Assembly (NCBI GenBank): GCA_023439505.1
Contig: JAEXNR010000014.1
Span: forward strand, 1 to 64,000
Reading direction: 5' to 3'
From: Bacillota bacterium
Lineage (GTDB): Bacteria > Bacillota > Clostridia > Lachnospirales > Lachnospiraceae
Length of the DNA: 64,000 nt
The notes under the pieces are model-generated. The model was not told where the DNA came from and ran no database searches. It was given only the letters and a program-made list of their open reading frames with translations. The first letter of the stretch is position 1, and each line of letters opens with the position of its first letter. Below are positions 1 to 7,607 of the stretch, piece after piece. The translations under genes were made by a program, and so were the position numbers.

Positions 1-131
1 ATGATACCAATCCCCCCCTCTCTCGCTACAGCCCCAGCAAGTCTTGATCTGCTGATTCCAACCCCCATACCGCCCTGTATAATGGGAATTTTCGCCTTTA
101 TATCACCTATTTTCAGTGGTTTCATCAACAT
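1..131 (-). CDS. Nitronate monooxygenase / enoyl-ACP reductase II-like protein, N-terminal part
   Basis: This gene runs off the left edge of the window, so only about 43 N-terminal codons are visible. They read as a short lead-in followed by IPIIQGGMGVGIS and then an SRLAGAVA stretch with glycines. That is the usual start of the FMN-binding TIM-barrel family that contains nitronate monooxygenases (2-nitropropane dioxygenases) and FabK-type enoyl-ACP reductases. The IIQGGMG turn is the first flavin-phosphate strand/loop of that family. The ATG at 131 is chosen because an AGGAGA sits nine bases upstream; a second ATG two codons later is possible. Without the rest of the barrel, oxidase and FabK-type reductase cannot be told apart. 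No fatty-acid genes are visible next to it. Confidence 0.7.
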   Translation of the reverse strand, partial: MLMKPLKIGDIKAKIPIIQGGMGVGISRSRLAGAVAREGGIGI

Positions 132-362
132 ATTTATCTGTCTCCTATTCTTCAATTTATATTTTTTATAGGTCTAAATTTAGTTTGATTATCAAAGTAT
201 TAGTCATAATTTGCTTCTGTTATATACCAATTAATCTTCTTTGATTATACATCCACAAAGATACAATGTCAATATATCGTTGTATGTTTTACTATTATAT
301 GTAGTATTCGTTACCACTTATACCCAGAATTAATCCTGAACGCCTTTTGCACTTTTTTTATT

Positions 363-404
363 AATGAGACGTATTGTCTGATGTCGAAGACACTACGCCT
401 CATT
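363..404 (-). terminator. Hairpin downstream of rubrerythrin
   Basis: A 17-bp imperfect stem with a short loop begins about 10 bases past the rubrerythrin stop. One A-C mismatch on the plus strand becomes a U-G pair in the minus-strand RNA, which favours a minus-strand role. The tract after it on the minus strand is A-rich, not U-rich, so termination is only probable. The rest of 132-413 is AT-rich and shows no gene. Confidence 0.4.
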
Positions 405-413
405 TGGCTCTTA

Positions 414-1034
414 TTATTTCGAAGGTCTTTGCATGGAATCATCCTGATAAGGCGCCAGGGATAATTTGATGAAGTATCCCTGATCATGATGGCAGACGGG
501 ACATTCCCTTGGCGCCTCTTTTCCCCAATGAACGTAACCGCAGTTCAGACACATCCAGCCGGTATCAACATCGGCGACAAAGAGTTTATTATCTTCCAGC
601 ATCTGTGCAAAACGGGCGAAACGGTCACCATGTGTCTTCTCGATTTCCGCAATCTTATGAAAGGATGTGGCGATTGCTGAAAAGCCCTCTTCTTTGGCAA
701 TATCCCCAAAGCTCTTATAAACCGGATCATATTCCTCGTACTCATTGTGTTGGGCACAACGCAATAATTTAACCGTTTCACTGTAAATATCGATGGGATA
801 AGTTCCTTCTATTCCGATATTTTCACCCGCTAATTCCTTTAGATAATTGTAGAATACTTCCGCATGTTCTTTTTCCTGACGCGCCGTGAACTGAAAAATG
901 TATTCAATTACATGAAGATGTTCTTTTTTCGCCTGGGAAGCCGCAAAGGTATAACGGTTTCTCGCCTGGCTCTCTCCGGCAAAAGCTTTCAATAAATTCT
1001 CTTTTGTCTTACTGTTTCTAAAATCTACAGACAT
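414..1034 (-). CDS. rbr: Rubrerythrin
   Basis: Non-haem iron peroxidase that reduces hydrogen peroxide to water in the cytoplasm of anaerobes, taking electrons from rubredoxin or NAD(P)H-linked reductases. The 206-residue protein has the two parts of the classical family. An N-terminal four-helix diiron domain (about residues 1-150) carries the Glu/His ligand motifs around GESQARNRY, RQEKEHAE and EIEKTHGDRF. A C-terminal rubredoxin-like [Fe(SCys)4] domain has CLNCGYVHWG and ECPVC. Length is a little above the usual 190 or so because of a short tail after the rubredoxin domain. The ATG at 1034 follows an AGGAGG with eight bases of spacing. It stands alone between two other minus-strand units and is probably monocistronic, with a hairpin after the stop. 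PerR-type control is common in the family, but no box was identified here. Confidence 0.95.
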   Translation of the reverse strand: MSVDFRNSKTKENLLKAFAGESQARNRYTFAASQAKKEHLHVIEYIFQFTARQEKEHAEVFYNYLKELAGENIGIEGTYPIDIYSETVKLLRCAQHNEYEEYDPVYKSFGDIAKEEGFSAIATSFHKIAEIEKTHGDRFARFAQMLEDNKLFVADVDTGWMCLNCGYVHWGKEAPRECPVCHHDQGYFIKLSLAPYQDDSMQRPSK

Positions 1035-1147
1035 TATTTAACCTCCTATCGTGAAATCACAATATTGTTACTTAACATTATTTCCAGTTTTCAAATTTCT
1101 ATTGCGAATACTGATTTTATTTCATACTTATGTCCGGTCTCACCACT

Positions 1148-1193
1148 AAAATAAGAGTTCCCACCGATGATATATTCACCAATAGGAACTCTT
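1148..1193 (-). terminator. Probable terminator of the V/A-ATPase operon
   Basis: A perfect 9-bp stem (AAGAGTTCC / GGAACTCTT, 1153-1161 with 1185-1193) is followed on the minus strand by TTATTTTAG. It lies 120-165 bases past the ntpD stop, beyond the tandem repeats. Confidence 0.55.
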
Positions 1194-1220
1194 CCATTCT
1201 GCATTCCATTATTCGATTTC

Positions 1221-1314
1221 AGATATTAATACTTATTTCTATCCTAATACTTATTTCTACACTTATACTTTATTTCTACACCAATACTTTATTTCTACAC
1301 CAATACTTATTTCT
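1221..1314. repeat. Five degenerate 18-20 bp tandem repeats after ntpD
   Basis: Five consecutive units of the form AYACYWATACTTATTTCT (18-20 bp, with one- to two-base slips and a few substitutions) fill 1221-1314. The last unit reaches into the TAG stop of ntpD (1313-1315). They sit between the coding region and the putative terminator, so they would be transcribed in the 3' untranslated region of the operon. Unit lengths and the absence of unique spacers rule out a CRISPR array. Confidence 0.75.
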
Positions 1315-1987
1315 ATACTTCTTCTTCCACTACCCGATCGCTGTAATGATGTGCCTGTTCCAGCATCATATCTTTTACCTTCATCAAACGGATCTGCGTA
1401 CTTCTTTCATTCTCATCCAATTTCATTTTGATGAACTTGATATTTTCCTTCATCTCGGGAATCAGAACATGCTCCAATGCATTTACTCTTCGTCTGGTTT
1501 TCTCTATCTCTGCGGCCATTAACTGGCAGGATTTCTCGACCTCAGCCAGTCGTAACATATCCGGCAGAATATCCTGAAGAGATTTTACGGCATCGTCAAG
1601 ATCACTGGAAGTAAAGGCAAATCCATAGGAATAGATATCATTTTCATCCGCTGTTTTTGTCTTATACTCAAATTCCGGGATTTCGACACTCATTACATTC
1701 TTCGAGTGAGTATCCAGAAAAACTTCCTGTCTCGGAGCCATTAATGCCACCTTAAGAGCCTCCTCCTGCATGGCTGATCTTGCAAGAACAAAGTTCATAT
1801 TGGCAGCCTTAATCCCCTTTTCAACTTTTTCCCGAAGTGCTTTATTCTCCCTGACCAGATCAAGAAACTGGCGCATCAGCTCATCCCGCTTATCCTTTAA
1901 GAGCTTATGTCCCCGGACCGCTGTGGCTAATTTCTTTTTTAACCTGGTTAATTCCATACGCGTCGGATTAACATGCGTCTTTGCCAA
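1313..1987 (-). CDS. ntpD: V/A-type ATPase subunit D
   Basis: Central-rotor subunit of the V1 head; its long antiparallel coiled coil turns inside the A3B3 ring and couples ATP hydrolysis to rotation of the membrane ring. The 224-residue sequence has the family opening (NPTRMELTRLKKKL), long heptad-rich helices at both ends (about residues 5-75 and 130-200) and a charged acidic tail. Length is typical. It is the last gene of the operon, 14 bases after ntpB. The start is a TTG at 1987, chosen because AAGGGGGTG stands seven bases upstream and the product then begins at the conserved MAKTHVNPTR; no ATG fits. The stop codon falls in a tandem repeat. Confidence 0.93.
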   Translation of the reverse strand: MAKTHVNPTRMELTRLKKKLATAVRGHKLLKDKRDELMRQFLDLVRENKALREKVEKGIKAANMNFVLARSAMQEEALKVALMAPRQEVFLDTHSKNVMSVEIPEFEYKTKTADENDIYSYGFAFTSSDLDDAVKSLQDILPDMLRLAEVEKSCQLMAAEIEKTRRRVNALEHVLIPEMKENIKFIKMKLDENERSTQIRLMKVKDMMLEQAHHYSDRVVEEEV

Positions 1988-2001
1988 GAATAAACACCCC
2001 C

Positions 2002-3375
2002 TTAAATTTTACCGTAATATTCGTCAAGATATTCATCCTTAATTCTTTTCAGTTCTGTTCTCGGAAGTATGGATAAGAGCTTCCAGCCAAGGTTTAAGGT
2101 ATCCTCTATATCACGGTTGGTATCATATCCCTGAGATACATACTCATGTTCAAAGGCATCAGAGAACTTAGCATACAGTTTGTCGATATCCGTCAACGCC
2201 GCTTCACCAAGCACTACCATTAATTCTTTGGCTTCCTTACCTCTTGCATAAGCCGCAAAGATCTGGTTCATGGTATTGGCATGATCAGCTCTGGTTTTGC
2301 CCGCACCAATTCCCTTATCCTTCAGACGGGAAAGAGAAGGTAATACATCAATGGGAGGCTGTGCACCCTGACGATACAAATCACGGCTTAAGATAATCTG
2401 TCCTTCTGTAATATAACCGGTAAGGTCAGGAATCGGATGTGTCTTGTCATCTTCCGGCATGGTCAGGATTGGTATCATGGTAATACTTCCTGCCTTGCCT
2501 TTCTTACGTCCGGCTCTCTCATACAAGGTTGCCAGGTCGGTATACATATAACCGGGATATCCACGACGACCCGGAACTTCTTTACGTGCTGCAGATACTT
2601 CACGAAGGGAGTCCGCATAATTCGTGATATCGGTAAGGATAACCAGTACGTGCATTCCCTTCTCAAAAGCAAGATATTCCGCTGCCGTCAATGCCATACG
2701 AGGTGTGGAGATACGTTCCACCGCAGGATCATTGGCAAGATTGATAAACATTACGGTACGGTCTATGGCACCTGTCTCACGAAAACTCTCGGTAAAGAAA
2801 TTCGCTTCCTCGAAGGTGATACCCATAGCTGCAAATACAACAGCAAAAGGCTCCGAGGTTCCGCGAACCTTCGCCTGTTTTGCGATTTGGGCGGCAAGTT
2901 CCGCATGCGGAAGACCACTGGCAGAAAAGATGGGAAGTTTCTGTCCGCGAACCAGTGTATTTAAGCCGTCAATGGCAGAAACACCGGTCTGTATAAATTC
3001 CTGTGGATAATTTCTGGCGGCCGGATTCATAGGAAGACCTGCAATATCCAGACGTTTTTCAGGGAGGATCTCCGGACCGTCATCGATGGGACGACCCAGA
3101 CCATCAAATACACGGCTAAGCATATCTTCTGACACACCAAGCTCCATACTTCTTCCGAGAAATCTTACTTTACTGTTGGAAAGATTGATACCCGCTGAGT
3201 TTTCAAAGAGCTGAACCAAAGCATTTCCCTTATCAATTTCAAGAACACGGCATCTTCTCTTCTCGCCGCTGGCCAACTCAATCTCCGCAAGTTCATTAAA
3301 TGTTACATTTTCAACACCCTGTACCAGCATAAGAGGACCTGCTACCTCTTGTATGGTTCTATACTCCTTCGGCAT
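2002..3375 (-). CDS. ntpB: V/A-type ATPase subunit B
   Basis: Non-catalytic nucleotide-site subunit of the V1 A3B3 hexamer. At 457 residues it has the usual length. The beta-barrel start (YRTIQEVAGPLMLVQG), the region SASGLPHAELAAQIAKQA in place of a Walker A loop, and PGRRGYPGYMYTDLATLYERAG are all diagnostic of B rather than A subunits. The absence of a GxxxxGKT loop is expected. The ATG overlaps the ntpA stop by one base (TAATG), which implies translational coupling and fits the equal stoichiometry of A and B. Confidence 0.96.
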   Translation of the reverse strand: MPKEYRTIQEVAGPLMLVQGVENVTFNELAEIELASGEKRRCRVLEIDKGNALVQLFENSAGINLSNSKVRFLGRSMELGVSEDMLSRVFDGLGRPIDDGPEILPEKRLDIAGLPMNPAARNYPQEFIQTGVSAIDGLNTLVRGQKLPIFSASGLPHAELAAQIAKQAKVRGTSEPFAVVFAAMGITFEEANFFTESFRETGAIDRTVMFINLANDPAVERISTPRMALTAAEYLAFEKGMHVLVILTDITNYADSLREVSAARKEVPGRRGYPGYMYTDLATLYERAGRKKGKAGSITMIPILTMPEDDKTHPIPDLTGYITEGQIILSRDLYRQGAQPPIDVLPSLSRLKDKGIGAGKTRADHANTMNQIFAAYARGKEAKELMVVLGEAALTDIDKLYAKFSDAFEHEYVSQGYDTNRDIEDTLNLGWKLLSILPRTELKRIKDEYLDEYYGKI

Positions 3376-5138
3376 TAGGCTTCCTCCTTCTGTACCAATT
3401 GATCAATTTCACGATAAATACTATCAATAATGGAATCGTACTCTTTCTGAATTTGATCAACAGCAATATATTTGAAACGTCCGATTCTTTCTCTTACCGG
3501 TAATTTTACCAGGGCTTCAATGGATACACCTTTTTTCAAATTCTCAAGAGAAATATCATAATAATTTAACACCAGCTCCATCATCAGAAATTGTTTATCC
3601 AAATGGGTATAGGTATCCACCTCATGGAATGCATCCTGATGCAGAAAATCTTCACGAATCGATCTTGCCGCTTCCAGCTTCAAACGATCCGGTGCGGACA
3701 GGGCATCCATTCCGACCAGCTTTACAATTTCATCAAGCTCTGCCTCATCGTTTAACAAACGCATGATTCGTCCTCTAAAATCTGTCCAGTTCTCATCCAC
3801 ATTGGCATTAAACCACTTTCCCATATTATACAGAGAATAACTGGTCAACCAGTTAATTGCCGGGAAATGTCTCCGATATGCCAGGTTGGCATCCAGACTC
3901 CAGAATACCTTAACAATACGAAGGGTTGCCTGGGATACCGGTTCCGAGATATCACCGCCGGGAGGAGATACGGCTCCGATTGCAGATAACGCTCCCTCTC
4001 TGCCATCCTTACCAAGGGAAATTACCCTTCCGGCCCTTTCATAGAACTGGGCCAGACGGCTTGCCAGATAAGCAGGATAACCTTCTTCACCGGGCATTTC
4101 TTCCAGACGGCCCGACATCTCACGAAGTGCTTCCGCCCAACGGGATGTGGAATCTGCCATTAACGCTACGGAATACCCCATATCACGGAAATATTCCGCA
4201 ATGGTGATTCCCACATAGATGGAAGCCTCACGAGCCGCAACAGGCATATCCGAGGTATTGGCAATGAGTACCGTTCTCTCCATCAGGGACTTTCCGGTCT
4301 TAGGATCCTTTAGTTCCGGGAATTCGTTTAATACGTCTGTCATTTCGTTACCGCGCTCACCGCATCCGATGTATACGACAATATCTGCTTCCGCCCATTT
4401 CGCCAGCTGATGCTGTACCACGGTCTTACCGCTTCCGAAGGGACCCGGAACCGCTGCAACACCGCCTTTTGCAATGGGAAATAAGGTATCAATAACTCTT
4501 TGTCCCGTTACCAGTGGTTTATCGGGGGAGAGTTTCTGCTTGTAGGGTCTGCCCACACGTACCGGCCACCGCTGCATTAAGGTAATATTCACTGTACTTC
4601 CATCCGCTTTCTCAACCACGGCAACGGTATCCTCTACCGTAAACTCGCCTTGCGCGATGGATTTCAAGGTTCCTTTGATACCGTTGGGGATCATGATTTT
4701 CTGAAGCACAATATCCGTCTCCTGAACGCTGCCGATGATATCTCCGGCCCCTACTTCTTCTCCCGCAACAGCACTGGGGATAAAGTTCCATTTTTTATTT
4801 CTCTTTAACGCGGGAATTTCTACGCCACGTTCCAGATTGGTACCGGTTGCTTCCATAATATCAACCAGAGGCCTTTGTATCCCGTCAAATATACTTCCGA
4901 TCAGCCCCGGTCCCAGTTCCACGCTTAAGGGTGCGCCTGTAGACTCAACCGGCTCTCCCGGTCCCAAACCAGAGGTTTCCTCATAAACCTGAATGGAAGC
5001 CTGGTCGCCATGAATTTCAATTATTTCACCGATCAGACGCTGTTCACTAACACGTACCACGTCAAACATATTCGCATCACGCATGCCTTCTGCAACTACC
5101 AACGGACCGGCTACTTTTTTAATGGTGCCTTTGCTCAT
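3375..5138 (-). CDS. ntpA: V/A-type ATPase catalytic subunit A
   Basis: Catalytic subunit of the V1 head; hydrolyses or makes ATP. The 587-residue protein shows the family layout: N-terminal beta barrel, the non-homologous bulge region typical of A subunits (about residues 110-190), a Walker A loop GPFGSGKT with Lys238, and the catalytic GERGNEM (Glu261, Arg262). PGEEGYPAYLASRLAQFYERAG follows in the second half of the domain. Length matches bacterial A subunits. Start ATG at 5138 is preceded by AGGTGAAG. There is a 56-base gap from ntpG upstream and a one-base overlap with ntpB downstream. Confidence 0.97.
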   Translation of the reverse strand: MSKGTIKKVAGPLVVAEGMRDANMFDVVRVSEQRLIGEIIEIHGDQASIQVYEETSGLGPGEPVESTGAPLSVELGPGLIGSIFDGIQRPLVDIMEATGTNLERGVEIPALKRNKKWNFIPSAVAGEEVGAGDIIGSVQETDIVLQKIMIPNGIKGTLKSIAQGEFTVEDTVAVVEKADGSTVNITLMQRWPVRVGRPYKQKLSPDKPLVTGQRVIDTLFPIAKGGVAAVPGPFGSGKTVVQHQLAKWAEADIVVYIGCGERGNEMTDVLNEFPELKDPKTGKSLMERTVLIANTSDMPVAAREASIYVGITIAEYFRDMGYSVALMADSTSRWAEALREMSGRLEEMPGEEGYPAYLASRLAQFYERAGRVISLGKDGREGALSAIGAVSPPGGDISEPVSQATLRIVKVFWSLDANLAYRRHFPAINWLTSYSLYNMGKWFNANVDENWTDFRGRIMRLLNDEAELDEIVKLVGMDALSAPDRLKLEAARSIREDFLHQDAFHEVDTYTHLDKQFLMMELVLNYYDISLENLKKGVSIEALVKLPVRERIGRFKYIAVDQIQKEYDSIIDSIYREIDQLVQKEEA

Positions 5139-5194
5139 TATTCTTCACCTGCTTTTTTTATTCTTGATCGGTTCCTAACCAATCGTTATATTAA

Positions 5195-5518
5195 TTACGC
5201 CTCGTTATTGAATATAATATCGGAACCAACAGCACGTTCTACCGATTTCTTTACATTTAAAATACCCATACCTGTGTTGCCGTATACCCCGGGAATCGGT
5301 ATGATTGCCGGCAGATAATCCGTCACGTAACGGTCGATTTCTGTTAATAACTCCGCCTGCAATGCTTCTGTAATATAAATAACAGCATATTGTCCGTCCG
5401 CAAGAGTTTTCAGCTTCTTAGCAGCTTCCTCTTTATCTTCTACCGGATAAGTATCCAGCCCTAATGCAGCAAATCCATATATACTGTCCCGATCACCTAA
5501 TACTGCGATTCTATACAT
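5195..5518 (-). CDS. ntpG: V/A-type ATPase subunit F (NtpG)
   Basis: Small Rossmann-like rotor subunit that binds subunit D at the base of V1. The 107-residue product has the family opening MYRIAVLGDRDSIYGFAALG and the C-terminal helix region with PIPGVYGNTGMG. Length (100-110) is normal. Its ATG lies inside the last codons of ntpC, an 8-base overlap, so it is probably translated by coupling. In Enterococcus hirae nomenclature this position in the operon is ntpG. Confidence 0.92.
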   Translation of the reverse strand: MYRIAVLGDRDSIYGFAALGLDTYPVEDKEEAAKKLKTLADGQYAVIYITEALQAELLTEIDRYVTDYLPAIIPIPGVYGNTGMGILNVKKSVERAVGSDIIFNNEA

Positions 5519-6479
5519 ACATTTCCCTTAGCCTTTCCCGGATCGTATCGTCCGATATCCCGTTACGTTTGCCAGAAAGAAGAATTCGTACTGTCTTAAT
5601 CTCATTTTCTCTTGCCAGAATATAAGCAGCAAGAGGTGATATGGTAAATGAATTGTATTTTTGCGGACGGATCTGCTTCATAATCAAATTATCACACCAG
5701 CGCTCAAACGCAGAGGGGGATTCCTTTAATGCACTCACAGCATCGGCATATTCCGTGATGGCAAGATAATCATAAATTGCCTCTTCTCCTTCCAATGCCG
5801 CAGCAGTCAGCCTTCTGATATCCAGGGAATCACAGGCTGCAAGTGCCCGCTCCAGAAACCTTCTGTCCTTCCCTGTACGATAGCTTCTGATGGTGATATT
5901 AATATCCGCCGATGCAACTCTTAATTCGGCATACAGGGCCATAAGATCATTGTTCGAAGATTTTCCTTTTTGATAGATCGTTTCCAGTGCTGCTTTATCA
6001 AGAATAACATCGCATAACTGACTGTCTCCGGTATGAAGCTGCACGTCATATGCTTCCTGTGCACTTGCTCTCATATGATCCGGAATTCCTGAAAAATCAT
6101 TTTCTTTGATCGCCTGATAAATAATCTCCGGTTTAATCGTACCATTCGTACTATATATCCCTTTCGCATTCCCATTGGTATAAACCTGTTTGATTGCGGC
6201 TTTCACATTGTGAAAATCATTTCCATATAGAAATGTGTCAAAAGCAGACAGATCCTCTACCAATTCTCTCATGAGATCCCAGGTTTTATCCATCTCTGCC
6301 ACCAACAGCTGTTCGGAATTCTCTTCGCCTGACTTACCCCATCCCTTGTCTGTCAAAAGACGGATACATTCTTTTTCATTACTGCAATTCATCAATTGAT
6401 CAATATCTGATTTACTTAGCAGCGTCAGCTCCTTGGAACGGATTCGCGCGACTGCATAAGTATATTGATTATCTGCCAT
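5511..6479 (-). CDS. ntpC: V/A-type ATPase subunit C (d-type, socket)
   Basis: Funnel-shaped adaptor that connects the rotor stalk (D/F) to the membrane ring of K subunits. The 322-residue, helix-rich protein starts ADNQYTYAVARIRSKE, the usual beginning of the family, and contains the repeated three-helix units expected for the socket. No membrane segment is present, as expected. It begins 20 bases after ntpE and overlaps ntpG by 8 bases. Confidence 0.9.
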   Translation of the reverse strand: MADNQYTYAVARIRSKELTLLSKSDIDQLMNCSNEKECIRLLTDKGWGKSGEENSEQLLVAEMDKTWDLMRELVEDLSAFDTFLYGNDFHNVKAAIKQVYTNGNAKGIYSTNGTIKPEIIYQAIKENDFSGIPDHMRASAQEAYDVQLHTGDSQLCDVILDKAALETIYQKGKSSNNDLMALYAELRVASADINITIRSYRTGKDRRFLERALAACDSLDIRRLTAAALEGEEAIYDYLAITEYADAVSALKESPSAFERWCDNLIMKQIRPQKYNSFTISPLAAYILARENEIKTVRILLSGKRNGISDDTIRERLREMYV

Positions 6480-6499
6480 GTCATAACCCTCTTTCCGTT

Positions 6500-7096
6500 T
6501 TAATTGAACAGAAATGCATTCACTTTATCCTGCAGATCTTCTCTGGCTGCTGCAAATAATGCTTCAAAGGAGCAATTTTCTTCCACATCACCATATTTCA
6601 GAATAAATCCACCGTCAATCATCACTGTCTCATCTGCTATGACAAGCTTCACACCATCCCTTTTATTCAAAGCTTTTTCCAGCAGTTTATTAAAATCGGA
6701 AGGCAGACGATTTTTATCCTCTGCCGAAAAAAGGATGACACCTTCTCCTGCATGAGCATATTTTAAAGCCATACGAAGCAGCACATCAACATAATCCTGT
6801 TCGGAGGATTCGATCAGAGATCTTCTAGCCTCCTCTATAATGTCGTTGATGATCTGTTGTTTGGCGTTTAACATCATTTTCTTTTCCTGAAGCATAGCCT
6901 TAGATTTTGCACGATTTATTGCAGATTCAGCTTCTATTTCAGACTTGAGAGCAATTTCTTCACACCTTTTGGCGGCTTCTACTTCGGCCGTTGCAAGAAT
7001 CTCTCCGGCTTGTTTTTTGGCGTCAGCCAAAATGAGTCCGGCATTATTTTGCGCTTGTTCTTGAATTGCCTCAAGTATTTTTTCTAATCCAGTCAT
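6500..7096 (-). CDS. ntpE: V/A-type ATPase subunit E (peripheral stalk)
   Basis: Peripheral-stalk subunit that pairs with the coiled-coil NtpF-type subunit and holds the A3B3 head against rotation. The 198 residues divide into an Ala/Lys/Glu-rich helical N-terminal half (about 1-110) that should form the coiled coil, and a globular C-terminal half ending in the typical DGGFILKYGDVEENCSFEA, which contacts the head. Length is normal. Nineteen bases separate it from ntpK. Confidence 0.9.
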   Translation of the reverse strand: MTGLEKILEAIQEQAQNNAGLILADAKKQAGEILATAEVEAAKRCEEIALKSEIEAESAINRAKSKAMLQEKKMMLNAKQQIINDIIEEARRSLIESSEQDYVDVLLRMALKYAHAGEGVILFSAEDKNRLPSDFNKLLEKALNKRDGVKLVIADETVMIDGGFILKYGDVEENCSFEALFAAAREDLQDKVNAFLFN

Positions 7097-7115
7097 AGCT
7101 CTACTCTCCCAACTG

Positions 7116-7607
7116 TTAAATATTTAAACCGCCAACCCCGAAAATAGATAAAATTGATATTAATAGAGCTAAAATTGCATAAGTTTCAACCATAGCAGGG
7201 AAAATCATAGCTTTACCAAACTGATCCGGTTTCTTTGCAACAACACCAATACTGCTAACAGCCGCCTTTGCCTGAGCAATCGCTGAAAAATAACCTACAA
7301 TCGCCATAGGAAGACAAGCCGCAAGATACAAAAGTCCCTTTGCTGTGCTGATTTCCACACTGCCGCCACCAATGATTCCAATCTGTAATAAGGTTACGAA
7401 AGCAATCAGAAGGCCATAGATACCCTGTGTTCCTGGCAATAATTGCAAAATCAAAACCTTGCCGAATTTACTTGGATCTTCTGTAATTACGCCTGCAGCT
7501 GCCTGACCTCCCATACCAACTCCTCTTGCTGATCCGATACCCGCCAGTAATGCTGCTAAAACTGCTCCTGTTAATGCAAATACGATTCCTAAATTATCAA
7601 TATTCAT
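7116..7607 (-). CDS. ntpK: V/A-type ATPase proteolipid K, sodium-type
   Basis: Subunit of the rotating membrane ring. The 163-residue protein is a fused double hairpin with four membrane segments (about 8-28, 51-78, 90-112 and 133-156). The sodium-binding residues described for E. hirae NtpK are all present: LLPGTQG supplies Leu57, Thr60, Gln61 and, three residues on, Tyr64; AIAQ supplies Gln112; VETY supplies the ion-carrying Glu141. The first hairpin has no carboxylate, so each subunit carries one ion, as in known Na+-V-ATPases. ntpK overlaps ntpI by 11 bases. The ion preference is inferred from these residues. Confidence 0.95.
   Translation of the reverse strand: MNIDNLGIVFALTGAVLAALLAGIGSARGVGMGGQAAAGVITEDPSKFGKVLILQLLPGTQGIYGLLIAFVTLLQIGIIGGGSVEISTAKGLLYLAACLPMAIVGYFSAIAQAKAAVSSIGVVAKKPDQFGKAMIFPAMVETYAILALLISILSIFGVGGLNI

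Noticed and set aside
1130..1522. Plus-strand open frame of 130 codons over ntpD and its tandem repeats
   Set aside because: It is antisense to the conserved ntpD frame, has no ribosome site and its composition follows the T-rich repeats.
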